DNA of 64,000 bases from Labrys sp. WJW (GCF_001676615.1 NZ_LYXZ01000062.1:35229-99228), one strand, 5' to 3'; counted from the stretch's first letter, positions 25,414-36,064 are shown. The notes: a model not told the origin generated them from the sequence alone. Numbers and translations are program-made.

Positions 25414-26454
25414 ATGGTAGGCAAGGAAATCACGGCCACGATCGAATCTGCGCCGCCAAGACGGCTGCGGATCGGGACGGTCGAGTTGGCAAATCCGGTG
25501 GTCCTGGCGCCGATGTCGGGCGTGACCGATGCCGTGCTGCGCGGCATCGCGCAGCGCCAGGGCGCAGGTCTGGTGATTTCCGAGATGGTGGCGAGCGATC
25601 GCCTCGCCACCGGTGACGAGGAGGCTCGCTTGCGAGCCGAAGCGCCCGGCGGCGGACCGCATGTCGTGCAACTCGCCGGTTGCGAGGCGCACTGGATGGG
25701 CGAGGCAGCCCGCGTGGCGGTCGATGCCGGCGCCGATGTCATCGACATCAATATGGGTTGTCCGGCCAAGCGCGTCACTGGCGGCTGGTCCGGTTCGGCC
25801 TTGATGCGTGATCTCGATCATGCGCTCACCCTGATCGAGGCGACTGTGTCGGCCGTGAAGGTTCCAGTGACGGTGAAGATGCGCCTGGGCTGGGATCAGG
25901 CCAGCCTCAATGCAGCTGAGCTCGCCCGCCGGGCTGAGCAGGCGGGCGCCACCATGATCACCGTGCATGGGCGCACGCGCATGCAATTCTACAAGGGCAC
26001 GGCGGATTGGCGGGCCATCCGGGCCGTGAAGCAGGCCGTCGGCATTCCGGTCGTCGCCAATGGCGATTGCCGGGGCCTCAGCGATGCCCTCGCCATGCTG
26101 CAGCAATCGGGCTGTGATGCCGTGATGGTGGGCCGGGCTGCCCAGGGACGGCCATGGCTGCCGGGGCATATCGCCCGGGAGCTCGAGGCAGGCGAAGTGC
26201 TACCCGTGCCTGATGCGCCGGTGCAGCGCGATCTGACGCTCGAGCACTATCATGGCCTGCTCGATCTCTACGGGCCGGCGCATGGGATCCGCCATGCCCG
26301 CAAGCATCTGGCTTCCGCCATGGAGGCGGCTCAGCATTATTTCGGTGGCGGCAATGCCGAACTGCGCCAGTCGGTTCTGACGGGCGACAAGCCCGGCGAG
26401 GTGGCGACCGCCTTCACCGCCTATTTCGCCAGCCTCGACCGGGTGGCCGCATGA
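25414..26454 (+). CDS. dusB: tRNA-dihydrouridine synthase B
   Basis: This flavoenzyme reduces uridines in the tRNA D-loop. It is 346 residues, with LAPMSGVTDAVLR (FMN site), ISEMVAS, VQLAGCEA, the catalytic-cysteine motif INMGCPAKRVTGG (Cys116), VKMRLGWD, ITVHGRTRMQFYKGTADW and VANGDCR. The gene (nifR3 in older naming) heads the classic ntr cluster of alphaproteobacteria and overlaps ntrB by 4 bases (ATGA), so it is cotranscribed with the nitrogen-control genes. Confidence 0.96.
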   Translation: MVGKEITATIESAPPRRLRIGTVELANPVVLAPMSGVTDAVLRGIAQRQGAGLVISEMVASDRLATGDEEARLRAEAPGGGPHVVQLAGCEAHWMGEAARVAVDAGADVIDINMGCPAKRVTGGWSGSALMRDLDHALTLIEATVSAVKVPVTVKMRLGWDQASLNAAELARRAEQAGATMITVHGRTRMQFYKGTADWRAIRAVKQAVGIPVVANGDCRGLSDALAMLQQSGCDAVMVGRAAQGRPWLPGHIARELEAGEVLPVPDAPVQRDLTLEHYHGLLDLYGPAHGIRHARKHLASAMEAAQHYFGGGNAELRQSVLTGDKPGEVATAFTAYFASLDRVAA

Positions 26455-27566
26455 CAGCCCTGCCGCGCCACATGCCCAATCACGAAGCTGTGCTGAATGC
26501 CTTGCCGCACGCCATTCTCTCGGTGGATGCGCAGGGCAGGGTGCTCGATGCCAACATGGCCGCCGAGGCCTTCTTCGACGTCAGCGCGCCGATGATGCGG
26601 CGTAATTTGATCAAGGACCTGCTGCCTTTCGGTTCGCCGCTGCTGGCCCTGATCGACCAGGTCCGCGAGCGCAATGCGCCCGTGAACGAATATCGCGTCG
26701 ATCTCGGCTCGCCCCGGCTCGGCGGAGAGCGGCATGTCGACATCCAGGTCGCGCCGATGCAGGACCAGTCCGGCGGCGTGGTGATCATGCTGCAGGAACG
26801 CACCATCGCCGACAAGATGGACCGCCAGCTCACCCATCGGGGCGCCGCCCGTTCGGTGACGGCGCTGGCAGCCATGCTGGCCCATGAGATCAAGAACCCG
26901 CTCTCCGGCATTCGCGGCGCGGCCCAGCTCCTGGAGCAGTCGGTCGAGGACGCCGATCGCGAGCTGACGCAGCTGATCTGCGAGGAGGCCGATCGCATCG
27001 TCAAGCTGGTCGACCGCATGGAGGTGTTCTCGGACGAGCGCCCGGTGGCGCGCAGCCCGGTGAACATCCATGTCGTGCTGGAGCATGTGAAGAAGCTGGC
27101 CCAGTCCGGCTTTGCCCGCAAGATCAAGTTCATCGAGGACTACGATCCCTCGCTGCCACCCGTGCATGCCAACAAGGACCAACTCGTCCAGGTCGTGCTC
27201 AACCTGGTCAAGAATGCCGCCGAGGCCATCGACGGCGAGGCGGATGGCGAGATTACCATGACCACCGGCTTCAAGCCGGGCGTGCGCCTTTCGGTGCCGG
27301 GATCATCCTCGCGGGTCAGCCTGCCCATCGAAGTGTGCATCAAGGATAGCGGGCCGGGCGTGGCGCCGGATCTCCTGCCTTATCTGTTCGATCCCTTCGT
27401 CACCACCAAGACCAGCGGCACCGGGCTGGGACTGGCCCTCGTCGCCAAGATCGTCGGCGATCACGGGGGGATCGTCGAATGCGAAAGCCAGAACAAGCGT
27501 ACGGTCTTTCGCATCCTTCTCCCCATGTATCGTTCCGACTCCGAAGCAAAGCGCCTTCAGCCGTGA
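26451..27566 (+). CDS. ntrB: Nitrogen-regulation sensor histidine kinase NtrB (GlnL)
   Basis: Cytosolic histidine kinase/phosphatase that controls NtrC phosphorylation according to nitrogen status, under PII control in studied relatives. It is 371 residues: a PAS domain (about 10-110), then the H-box MLAHEIKNPLSGIRGAA with His145, the N-box LNLVKNAAEAIDG, and G-boxes DSGPGVAPDLLPYLFDPF and TGLGLALVAKIVGDHGG. No membrane segment is visible. It is translationally coupled to dusB (ATGA) and followed by ntrC after 97 bases that hold a dispersed repeat. Confidence 0.96.
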   Translation: MTALPRHMPNHEAVLNALPHAILSVDAQGRVLDANMAAEAFFDVSAPMMRRNLIKDLLPFGSPLLALIDQVRERNAPVNEYRVDLGSPRLGGERHVDIQVAPMQDQSGGVVIMLQERTIADKMDRQLTHRGAARSVTALAAMLAHEIKNPLSGIRGAAQLLEQSVEDADRELTQLICEEADRIVKLVDRMEVFSDERPVARSPVNIHVVLEHVKKLAQSGFARKIKFIEDYDPSLPPVHANKDQLVQVVLNLVKNAAEAIDGEADGEITMTTGFKPGVRLSVPGSSSRVSLPIEVCIKDSGPGVAPDLLPYLFDPFVTTKTSGTGLGLALVAKIVGDHGGIVECESQNKRTVFRILLPMYRSDSEAKRLQP

Positions 27567-27573
27567 ACGCTTG

Positions 27574-27641
27574 TTTGTTCTTTCTCTTTGGTTCGACGCG
27601 TCTTTGCGATTTGAACTGAAACGCTCAAATCACGAAACGCT
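27574..27641 (-). repeat. Dispersed intergenic repeat, copy B (inverted)
   Basis: In reverse complement this shows the same three blocks as 7561-7650: GTTTCGTGATTT, AATCGCAAAGACGCGT and GAACAAACAAGCGTTC. It fills most of the 97 bases between ntrB and ntrC. It may affect ntrC expression relative to ntrB. Confidence 0.6.
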
Positions 27642-27663
27642 TTAGCGCATAGGAAAACCGAGT

Positions 27664-29103
<1,440 letters not shown>

Positions 29104-29118
29104 GGCGCGGCGTGGGGC

Positions 29119-30831
29119 TCAATTCGGCGATTGCGGGAAGAAGAGCTTGCGCCGCTTGGACTTCATGCGATCGGGATCGAAATTCTCGCTGACCCATCCG
29201 TCGGTCGGGTCGAGGAAGATCGCCTGTGTCCCCTCGCTGCCCTTGAGTGCGAGCTGGTTGGCGACATTGCGGAAGTAGAAGTGCCGGAAGATGCGATCGA
29301 ACTCCGTCATGTAGATGTCGGCGACGCGCGTCTCCCCGCGAATGAGCAGCATGTTCTCGTCATTGTTGACGAGCGAGTTCCTGGAGAAGTTCGCCGAACC
29401 GCTGATGACCAGAGGATCGTCGGATAGCGGGTCGACCAGCAGGATCTTGGTATGGATGTAGAAGACGTTGCCCTCATAGCGATAATGGCCTTCCTCCAGG
29501 AACCATCTGTCGAGTTTCCAGCCGGGGACCTTGGCGCGTAGCGTCGTCTTGCCGAGAGCGGCTCCGTTGGCGATCTGCAGATCGGGGTCGGCGCCCAGCA
29601 ATTTTTCCGCCTTGGTATCGAGCGACTTCTCGAGCAGGATGTAGCGCAGGAAATCGACGTCCTCGGTAAAGGCCTTGGCCAGGGTGGTATTGACGCCGAA
29701 GGCGGCCGTGAACATCACGGTTTGCCGGGCGGAGCGGATGCGGTCGGCATACCAGTCGAGCAGGCTGTCATCGGGACGCGGGCTGAACAGCGGGGTGATC
29801 GTGCCAGGTGGAATCTCGTCCCGGGGCGCGGCATTTTCGGCCCCTACCCACTGGCGCAGCGGCTTCCATTCGGTGTCATCAGCAAGCTTTTCCCAATAGG
29901 CGAGATAGTGGGCGGCAAGCGCCGCATCGCGCACGAGATGGCCGACATTGCTCTGCCCTAGAAAGCCGGAAGCGGTGAAGTTGGTCGAACCCGTCCACAG
30001 GGCGATGCGCGCCGGATCGTCCGACAGGCGCAGGATGAACTTGTTGTGCGGGATATCGTTGCGGCGGGTGCGCGGCAGCAGGATCGACTTGGACAGGCCG
30101 GCTGCCTTGATAGCGGCGGCGTTGGCCTTGGTGGCCTCGGTATCCTTGCGCTCGCCCTTCACGGTTTCCTGGCCGGCCTCATAGACGATGGCGACGTCGA
30201 CCTTGCGCTCATGGGCGGCAGCCAGGGCTTTCAGCACCGGCGGATAGCTGAATTCATAGGCGGCGATGCGCAGGCTTTCTCCCGGGCGGGCCTCGGCGAT
30301 GAAATCGAGAACGGCCTCGAGCAGGCCGCGCGAGAGCCACTGGGTCGTGCGGTCATGGCGGTCATTGGGATCGGCCGGACCCCGATTGCCGAATTTCTCG
30401 GCGAAGGCCTGGCTCGCGATGGCGCCGCGATTGAAATAGACGGCGTGTCTACCGCTATCCTCGCTCTCGGTCGTGACCTCGATCTCGATGTCGTTGCCAT
30501 AGCGCAGGTTCTTGGGCGTGCCGTAGACCGGTCGGATCAGGAAACCATAGGAACGGCCAGGCTTGGCGGTGTAGTCGCTCCACAAGAAGCTCTGGATCGG
30601 ATGTTCGAGGGTGGAATATTTCTGCCCCGGACGCGGTTCTGGAACCACCTCGCGGAACAATTTGGTGCCGCTCAGCCAATAGGACTGGTCTTCGATGACA
30701 TCGGTGCGCTTGATGGCAAAGCCGAGCAGCCCTCGGCGGGCCTCGGCAGTGGCGTCGAGCGCCAGCAGGACCACATGGCTGCCGGCGATGGCCCGAAGCG
30801 CAAAATCACCATTCGTTGCTTCCGCTCGCAT
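29119..30831 (-). CDS. Phospholipase D-like (HKD) protein
   Basis: A 570-residue protein with two PLD-type halves. The second half has a complete catalytic motif, IHTKILLVDP with SGSANFSRNS after it. The first half reads IPHNKFILRLSDDPARIALWTGSTNFTASG, in which the Asp normally five residues after the Lys is a Leu and an Asp-Asp pair follows two places later, so it is atypical. The N-terminal 130 residues (LSGTKLFREVV, YTAKPGRSYGFLI) look like a beta-rich accessory domain. No signal peptide is seen. GGGAG lies eight bases before the ATG at 30831. It could be a lipase, a nuclease or a defence-type HKD protein; it lies between ntrC and the DUF2252 gene, which it faces away from. Confidence 0.8.
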   Translation of the reverse strand: MRAEATNGDFALRAIAGSHVVLLALDATAEARRGLLGFAIKRTDVIEDQSYWLSGTKLFREVVPEPRPGQKYSTLEHPIQSFLWSDYTAKPGRSYGFLIRPVYGTPKNLRYGNDIEIEVTTESEDSGRHAVYFNRGAIASQAFAEKFGNRGPADPNDRHDRTTQWLSRGLLEAVLDFIAEARPGESLRIAAYEFSYPPVLKALAAAHERKVDVAIVYEAGQETVKGERKDTEATKANAAAIKAAGLSKSILLPRTRRNDIPHNKFILRLSDDPARIALWTGSTNFTASGFLGQSNVGHLVRDAALAAHYLAYWEKLADDTEWKPLRQWVGAENAAPRDEIPPGTITPLFSPRPDDSLLDWYADRIRSARQTVMFTAAFGVNTTLAKAFTEDVDFLRYILLEKSLDTKAEKLLGADPDLQIANGAALGKTTLRAKVPGWKLDRWFLEEGHYRYEGNVFYIHTKILLVDPLSDDPLVISGSANFSRNSLVNNDENMLLIRGETRVADIYMTEFDRIFRHFYFRNVANQLALKGSEGTQAIFLDPTDGWVSENFDPDRMKSKRRKLFFPQSPN

Positions 30832-30988
30832 GCTTGCTTCTCCCGCTTCATGCGTCGATGGTTGGACCTGTGCAGATAAAATAGAGCATGGGCGTTCGAC
30901 TGTTGCGTGACATCGGGAAGGTGACAAATCAGCTATCGTTCGGCTCCGCTGCCTCCTACATTCGACGACCCGGACATGGGATGCAGGC

Positions 30989-32050
30989 ATGAACGCAATC
31001 AGGACCTCGGTGCGAGCCTATGAAAACTGGCTGAGGGATGAGATCGGGGCCGATTTCGTCGAGGTGGACCTGGAAGAAAAACGCCGCAAGATGCGCGGCA
31101 GCGCCTTTGCCTTTCTGCGGGCGACCTATTGGCGTTGGGCCGAGACGATCCTGGAGATCTGCCCTGAACTCGCTGACGCACCGGAAGTTCTGGCGATCGG
31201 CGACACCCATCTGGAGAATTTCGGTACCTGGCGCGACAGCGAAGGGCGCCTGGTCTGGGGCGCCAACGATTTCGACGATGCCGCCTTCATGCCCTATGTG
31301 CTCGATCTCGTGCGGCTTGCCACCAGTGCGTTGCTGGCGCGTGGCGGCAGCGATCCATCGGCGGCGGAGATCTGTCGGGCGGTCGCAGCCGGCTATGCCG
31401 CGGGGCTGGCCAATCCCGCTCCGGTGGTGCTCGAGCGTGATCACAAGTGGCTACGCAGGGCCGTGCTGCTGCCGGAATCGGAGCGCAAGGCGTTCTGGAG
31501 CAAGTTCGACATCAAGACGCGAAAGCCGATCAAACCTGATTACGAGGAGAGGTTGCGGGCATCGATGCCCGATCCGCAGGGCACATATCATTTCTTCCCC
31601 AGACGGGCGGGCACCGGCAGTCTCGGCCGGGCGCGTTTCCTGGCTTGTGGCGAGTGGCGGGGCGGGCCGGTGCTGCGCGAGGCCAAGAGGTTGACCATCT
31701 CGGCCTGGTCCCTTCGCTTCGATCGGAAGGCCAAGGCGATCCTGGCCGAGCCGATTGCAACCGGCCGCTGCCGGGCACCGGACCCGCATTATGGGGTGAA
31801 AGATGCCATCCTCGTGCGGCGCTTGTCCCCCAACAGCCGCAAGCTGGAAGTGAAAACGGCGATCGACGCGTTCCTGTCGCCTCGCATGCTCGCACTGATG
31901 GGGCGGGAAATCGCCAATTGCCATGCCGATGATCCGGAACGATTGCCGCTGCTGCAGCAGGATTTGCGCAAGCGCGGGAAAGACTGGCTCTGCAACGCCG
32001 CGAGGGCGGCGGCCGCGGCCGTGATCGGCGAGCAAGAGGCGTTCGCCTGA
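30989..32050 (+). CDS. DUF2252 protein (kinase-like fold)
   Basis: This 353-residue protein belongs to DUF2252, predicted to have a protein-kinase/aminoglycoside-phosphotransferase-like fold. Kinase-like catalytic motifs are visible: IGDTHLENFGTW (HxxN catalytic loop type) and WGANDFDDAAFMPY (DFD metal loop type). An R/K-rich strand (HYGVKDAILVRRLSP) precedes the C-terminal helices. Its substrate is unknown. It is divergent from the phospholipase D-like gene with 157 bases between. The pair is inserted between ntrBC and ntrYX, which are adjacent in most relatives. Confidence 0.8.
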   Translation: MNAIRTSVRAYENWLRDEIGADFVEVDLEEKRRKMRGSAFAFLRATYWRWAETILEICPELADAPEVLAIGDTHLENFGTWRDSEGRLVWGANDFDDAAFMPYVLDLVRLATSALLARGGSDPSAAEICRAVAAGYAAGLANPAPVVLERDHKWLRRAVLLPESERKAFWSKFDIKTRKPIKPDYEERLRASMPDPQGTYHFFPRRAGTGSLGRARFLACGEWRGGPVLREAKRLTISAWSLRFDRKAKAILAEPIATGRCRAPDPHYGVKDAILVRRLSPNSRKLEVKTAIDAFLSPRMLALMGREIANCHADDPERLPLLQQDLRKRGKDWLCNAARAAAAAVIGEQEAFA

Positions 32051-32178
32051 AGCCTTGAATGGCTGGCTCGTCAGTTTCGCCTTGATTCTGTTACAATTCG
32101 GCAACAGTGTTGCATGAATCACTCAGCCGGGAATCGTCCGGGCTGACCGATCGACAATGGGGTGAGGACGGCGTTCGA

Positions 32179-34488
32179 ATGGCAGTTGCAGACAATGCCC
32201 AGCAGACGGTGCCAGACGTCGCCAGCATGCCGGCACGGCGCCTCGGCCTGCTTGGTTTCGGGCTGGTCATTCTTTCGGTCGCGTCGGCTATCGGCACTTT
32301 CTTCGTGCTGGTTGACGTCGAGCCGGTCTCGTTGCTGCTCAAGAGCACGGTCTCCCATCTGCGCTTCTATCTGGGTATCGATAGCGTCGCCCAGGCGCCC
32401 AACACCGATATCGCCTACAGCAACGCTATCGACGCGCTATTCATCGTCAACGCCTCCTTCATCGTGGCATTGCTGGTGCTGCTGGCGGTCGAGGCAGGCA
32501 ATCTGATCGTCGCAAGGCGTCGCGGGCAGGCCGGGGCCGCATTGCATATGCGAGTGATCGGGTTGTTCTCCGTCGTCTCCGCCGTGCCGGTGCTGCTGCT
32601 GGCGACGGTGGCGATCATCTCACTCGACCGCGGCCTCGACAATCTGTTCTCGACGCGCGTCAGCAATATCGTCAACACGTCGGTTGCCGTTGCCAATTCC
32701 TACCAGGACGAGCAGGCCCTGCAATTGCGGTTTGCCGGTCTGTCGATGGCTGCCGACCTCAACAAATATTCACCGCTCTATGCGGCCGACAGGTCGCAAT
32801 ATCAGCGCTTGTTCGACATGCTCGCCGTGAATTACGGCCTGTCCAGCGCCATGATCCTGACGCGGGACGGCCAGGTGACCGACCAGTCCTACGTTCCCGG
32901 GAGCCTGCCCTTCTTCCTGCCGGCCAAGCTCTATCCGGCCCTTGCCGCCGCGGACCAGCAACCAGCCGTGCGCATCGACCCCGGTACGCAGAACGTCACG
33001 GGCCAGATCATCAAGCTGGCCGCCTACACCGACCGCTATCTCTTCATCGTCCGGCCCTTCGACCCGAAGATTGCCGAATATATCCGCCAGACCGGCGAGG
33101 ATTCGGAGCGCTTCGAGAATCTGAAGGCGTCCCGTTTCCCGACCCAGGTCAATTTCGCGCTGCTCTATGCCATCATCGCCCTCAACATGCTGCTGGCGGC
33201 GATCTGGATCGGCCTGTCCTTCGCCAATCGCCTGGTCGAGCCGATCCGGCGCCTGATCAGTGCCGCCGACCAGGTCGGCAGCGGCAACCTCAACGTGCAT
33301 GTGCCGGTGGAGCGGCGCTCGGGCGACCTCGGCAAGCTTGGCGATACCTTCAACAACATGACGGATACGCTGCGCACCCAGCGCAACGACCTGCTCGGGG
33401 CCAATGACCTGCTCGACAGCCGGCGGCGCTTCATCGAGGCGGTGCTGTCCGGCGTTTCCACCGGCGTGATCGGCATCGACGACGAGGGCAAGATCACCGT
33501 GGTCAATCCGCTCGCCAGCACCTGGATCAAGTCGCGCCAGTCTGCCGTCGGTCGGCCCCTGGCCGAAGTGATGCCGGAGCTGTCGACCTATCTCGCCGAC
33601 GCCCTCGGCACGCGGTCGCGGCTGGTGCAGGGCCAGATCACCATCAATCGCGACGGGCGCGAGCGCAATCTCACCGTGCGCGTCACTTCCGAGCAGTCCA
33701 CCATGCGCGAGCATGGCTATGTGGTGACGCTGGACGACATCACCGAACTCGTGGTGGCACAGCGCAGTTCGGCCTGGGCGGACGTGGCCCGCCGCATCGC
33801 CCATGAGATCAAGAATCCGCTGACGCCGATCCAGCTCTCGGCGGAACGCATCCGGCGCAAATATGGCAAGGTCATCGTCGAGGACCGCGAGGTCTTCGAC
33901 CAGTGTACCGACACCATCGTGCGCCAGGTCGATGACATCAAGCGCATGGTCGACGAATTCTCCTCCTTCGCCCGCATGCCCAAGCCTTCGATCGAGAACG
34001 AAGACTTCGGCGAGATGGTGAAGCAGGTCGTGTTCATGATGCGTATCGGCTATCCCGACATCACTTTCACCTATCAGCCACCACCCGAACCCATCATCGC
34101 CCGTTTCGATCGGCGCCTGCTCTCCCAGGCGGTGACCAATATCGTCAAGAATGCCACCGAGGCGATCGCTGGCCGTCCCGAGGACAGGCCGGGACCGGGC
34201 ACCGTCGAGGTGCGCGCGCTGCGCAAGGGAACCGATATCGCCGTGGAGGTTATCGACAACGGCATCGGCCTGCCCAAGGAAAATCGCCAGAAGCTGCTGG
34301 AACCCTATGTCACCACGCGCGAGAAGGGCACCGGCCTCGGCCTGGCCATCGTCGGCAAGATCATGGAGGAGCATGGTGGCGGCATCGAACTGCTCGACGC
34401 GCCTGATGTGGCCGACGGTGGCCATGGCGCCATGATGCGCCTGTGGTTTCCGGCGGAGGCGCCGGCCAGCAACGAGGCCGCGCAATGA
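32179..34488 (+). CDS. ntrY: Membrane sensor histidine kinase NtrY
   Basis: A 769-residue sensor kinase partnered with NtrX, linked to nitrogen metabolism, redox and envelope control in alphaproteobacteria. The N-terminal part has membrane segments near residues 20-40, 80-110 and 125-150, a periplasmic sensor region, and a further segment near 340. HAMP (ANRLVEPIRRLISAADQVG), PAS (VLSGVSTGVIGIDDEGKI), H-box (DVARRIAHEIKNPLTPIQLSAERI), N-box (VTNIVKNATEAIAG) and G-boxes (DNGIGLPKENRQKLLEPYVTT) follow in order. The ATG at 32179 is chosen; GTG at 32107 is possible. ntrX begins 131 bases later. Confidence 0.95.
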   Translation: MAVADNAQQTVPDVASMPARRLGLLGFGLVILSVASAIGTFFVLVDVEPVSLLLKSTVSHLRFYLGIDSVAQAPNTDIAYSNAIDALFIVNASFIVALLVLLAVEAGNLIVARRRGQAGAALHMRVIGLFSVVSAVPVLLLATVAIISLDRGLDNLFSTRVSNIVNTSVAVANSYQDEQALQLRFAGLSMAADLNKYSPLYAADRSQYQRLFDMLAVNYGLSSAMILTRDGQVTDQSYVPGSLPFFLPAKLYPALAAADQQPAVRIDPGTQNVTGQIIKLAAYTDRYLFIVRPFDPKIAEYIRQTGEDSERFENLKASRFPTQVNFALLYAIIALNMLLAAIWIGLSFANRLVEPIRRLISAADQVGSGNLNVHVPVERRSGDLGKLGDTFNNMTDTLRTQRNDLLGANDLLDSRRRFIEAVLSGVSTGVIGIDDEGKITVVNPLASTWIKSRQSAVGRPLAEVMPELSTYLADALGTRSRLVQGQITINRDGRERNLTVRVTSEQSTMREHGYVVTLDDITELVVAQRSSAWADVARRIAHEIKNPLTPIQLSAERIRRKYGKVIVEDREVFDQCTDTIVRQVDDIKRMVDEFSSFARMPKPSIENEDFGEMVKQVVFMMRIGYPDITFTYQPPPEPIIARFDRRLLSQAVTNIVKNATEAIAGRPEDRPGPGTVEVRALRKGTDIAVEVIDNGIGLPKENRQKLLEPYVTTREKGTGLGLAIVGKIMEEHGGGIELLDAPDVADGGHGAMMRLWFPAEAPASNEAAQ

Positions 34489-34619
34489 TGGCGACATCCG
34501 ATTTCATCAGGGCAAAGGCCCATTCTTCCAGCGCGATCGCAAGGCATTTGCGAGCGGCACACCCGGCCTTGTGCAGGGCCGTGGCGCTGAATTCACCTCA
34601 TGCAAGCAGGAACTAGACG

Positions 34620-35990
34620 ATGGCGACCGACATTCTGATCGTTGACGATGAGGCCGATATCCGAGAGCTCGTTGCCGGCATCCTCGAGGACGAAGGTCAC
34701 GGCACGCGAACGGCAAAGGACGCAGACGATGCCTTGGCGACCGTCGCCCAGCGCCGGCCGCATCTCATCTTTCTCGATATCTGGATGCAGGGATCGCGCC
34801 TCGACGGGCTCCAGCTACTGGAGGTCCTGAAGGCCGAGCATCCCGACGTTCCGGTTGTGATGATTTCGGGCCATGGCAATATCGAAACCGCCGTCGCCGC
34901 GATCAAGATCGGCGCCTATGACTTCATCGAGAAGCCGTTCAAGGCGGACAGGCTGGTGCTGGTGGCCGAACGCTCCCTGGAAACCTCGCGCTTGCGCCGC
35001 GAGGTCAACCAATTGCGCCAGATCTCGGGCAGCGCCTCCAAGATGATCGGGCGCTCCTCGGCCATGAACCAGCTCCGGCAGGTGATCGAGAAGACCGCGC
35101 CGACCAATAGCCGCATCCTGATTGCGGGGCCGCCCGGATCGGGCAAGGAATTGGCTGCCCGAACCATCCACCAAGCCTCGCAGCGGGCCGAGGGGCCGTT
35201 CGTGGTACTCAATTCGGCCTCCATCCTGCCGGAGACCATGGAAACCGAACTGTTCGGTGTCGAAGGCGGCGATGGCCGTGCTCGCAAGGTCGGTGCTTTC
35301 GAGGAAGCCCATGGTGGCACGCTGTTTTTCGACGAGGTCGCGGATCTGCCGCGCGAAACGCAGGGCAAGATCCTGCGGGTGCTGATCGACCAGAATTTCT
35401 CCCGCGTCGGTGGCGCCACCAAGGTGCATGTCGACGTGCGCATCATCACCTCGACCTCGCGTGACTTGACCGAGGAAGTGGCCGACGGGCGCTTCCGCGA
35501 GGATCTCCTGCACCGCCTCTCCGTGGTGCCGATCCGCGTGCCCGGCCTGTCCGAGCGCCGCGAGGATATTCCCGAACTCGTGGACTATTTCCAGGGCCAG
35601 ATCGCGCAGGCGACTGGCTTGCCGCGCCGCGTGGTCGGCCCCGATGCCATGGCAGTGCTGCAGTCGCATGAATGGCCCGGCAATGTCCGCCAGCTGCGCA
35701 ATAATATCGAGCGGCTGATGATCCTGGTCGGGGGCGATGCCGATGCGACCATCACTGCCGAAATGCTGCCGCCGGAGATCGGTGCGCTGATGCCGACCCG
35801 TCCGAACGGGCAGGGGGGCGAGCAGTTGATGGGACTGCAATTGCGTGATGCCCGCGAATTGTTCGAGCGCGAATATCTGATCGCGCAGATCAATCGTTTC
35901 GGCGGCAATATCTCCCGTACGGCCGAGTTTGTCGGCATGGAGCGCTCGGCTCTGCACCGCAAGCTCAAATCGCTCGGCGTGGGAGCGTAA
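34620..35990 (+). CDS. ntrX: Response regulator NtrX
   Basis: A 456-residue NtrC-family regulator: receiver domain with Asp53 (IFLDIWMQGSR) and KPFK lysine, AAA+ domain with Walker A GPPGSGKE and Walker B GGTLFFDEVADLP, and a Fis-type helix-turn-helix at the C-terminus (NISRTAEFVGMERSALHRKL). The sigma-54 contact loop GAFTGA seen in NtrC is absent: the segment reads FGVEGGDGRARKVGAFEEA. This matches known NtrX proteins, which do not act as ordinary sigma-54 activators. It is cotranscribed with ntrY by position. The converging tauE-like gene is separated by a hairpin. Confidence 0.95.
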   Translation: MATDILIVDDEADIRELVAGILEDEGHGTRTAKDADDALATVAQRRPHLIFLDIWMQGSRLDGLQLLEVLKAEHPDVPVVMISGHGNIETAVAAIKIGAYDFIEKPFKADRLVLVAERSLETSRLRREVNQLRQISGSASKMIGRSSAMNQLRQVIEKTAPTNSRILIAGPPGSGKELAARTIHQASQRAEGPFVVLNSASILPETMETELFGVEGGDGRARKVGAFEEAHGGTLFFDEVADLPRETQGKILRVLIDQNFSRVGGATKVHVDVRIITSTSRDLTEEVADGRFREDLLHRLSVVPIRVPGLSERREDIPELVDYFQGQIAQATGLPRRVVGPDAMAVLQSHEWPGNVRQLRNNIERLMILVGGDADATITAEMLPPEIGALMPTRPNGQGGEQLMGLQLRDARELFEREYLIAQINRFGGNISRTAEFVGMERSALHRKLKSLGVGA

Positions 35991-36012
35991 ACCGGCATGG
36001 ATCACCGATTCA

Positions 36013-36060
36013 CGTCACGCGGTTGCCGATGAATTCGGCGCCCGCGTGACGACGGGCGCC
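36013..36060. terminator. Overlapping alternative hairpins between ntrX and TauE/SafE genes
   Basis: CGTCACGCGG (36013-36022) can pair with CCGCGTGACG (36042-36051). Alternatively GGCGCCCG (36037-36044) can pair with CGGGCGCC (36053-36060) across 8 bases. The two stems exclude each other. They lie between two convergent stops, so a bidirectional terminator is likely. Confidence 0.65.
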
Positions 36061-36064
36061 CGGC

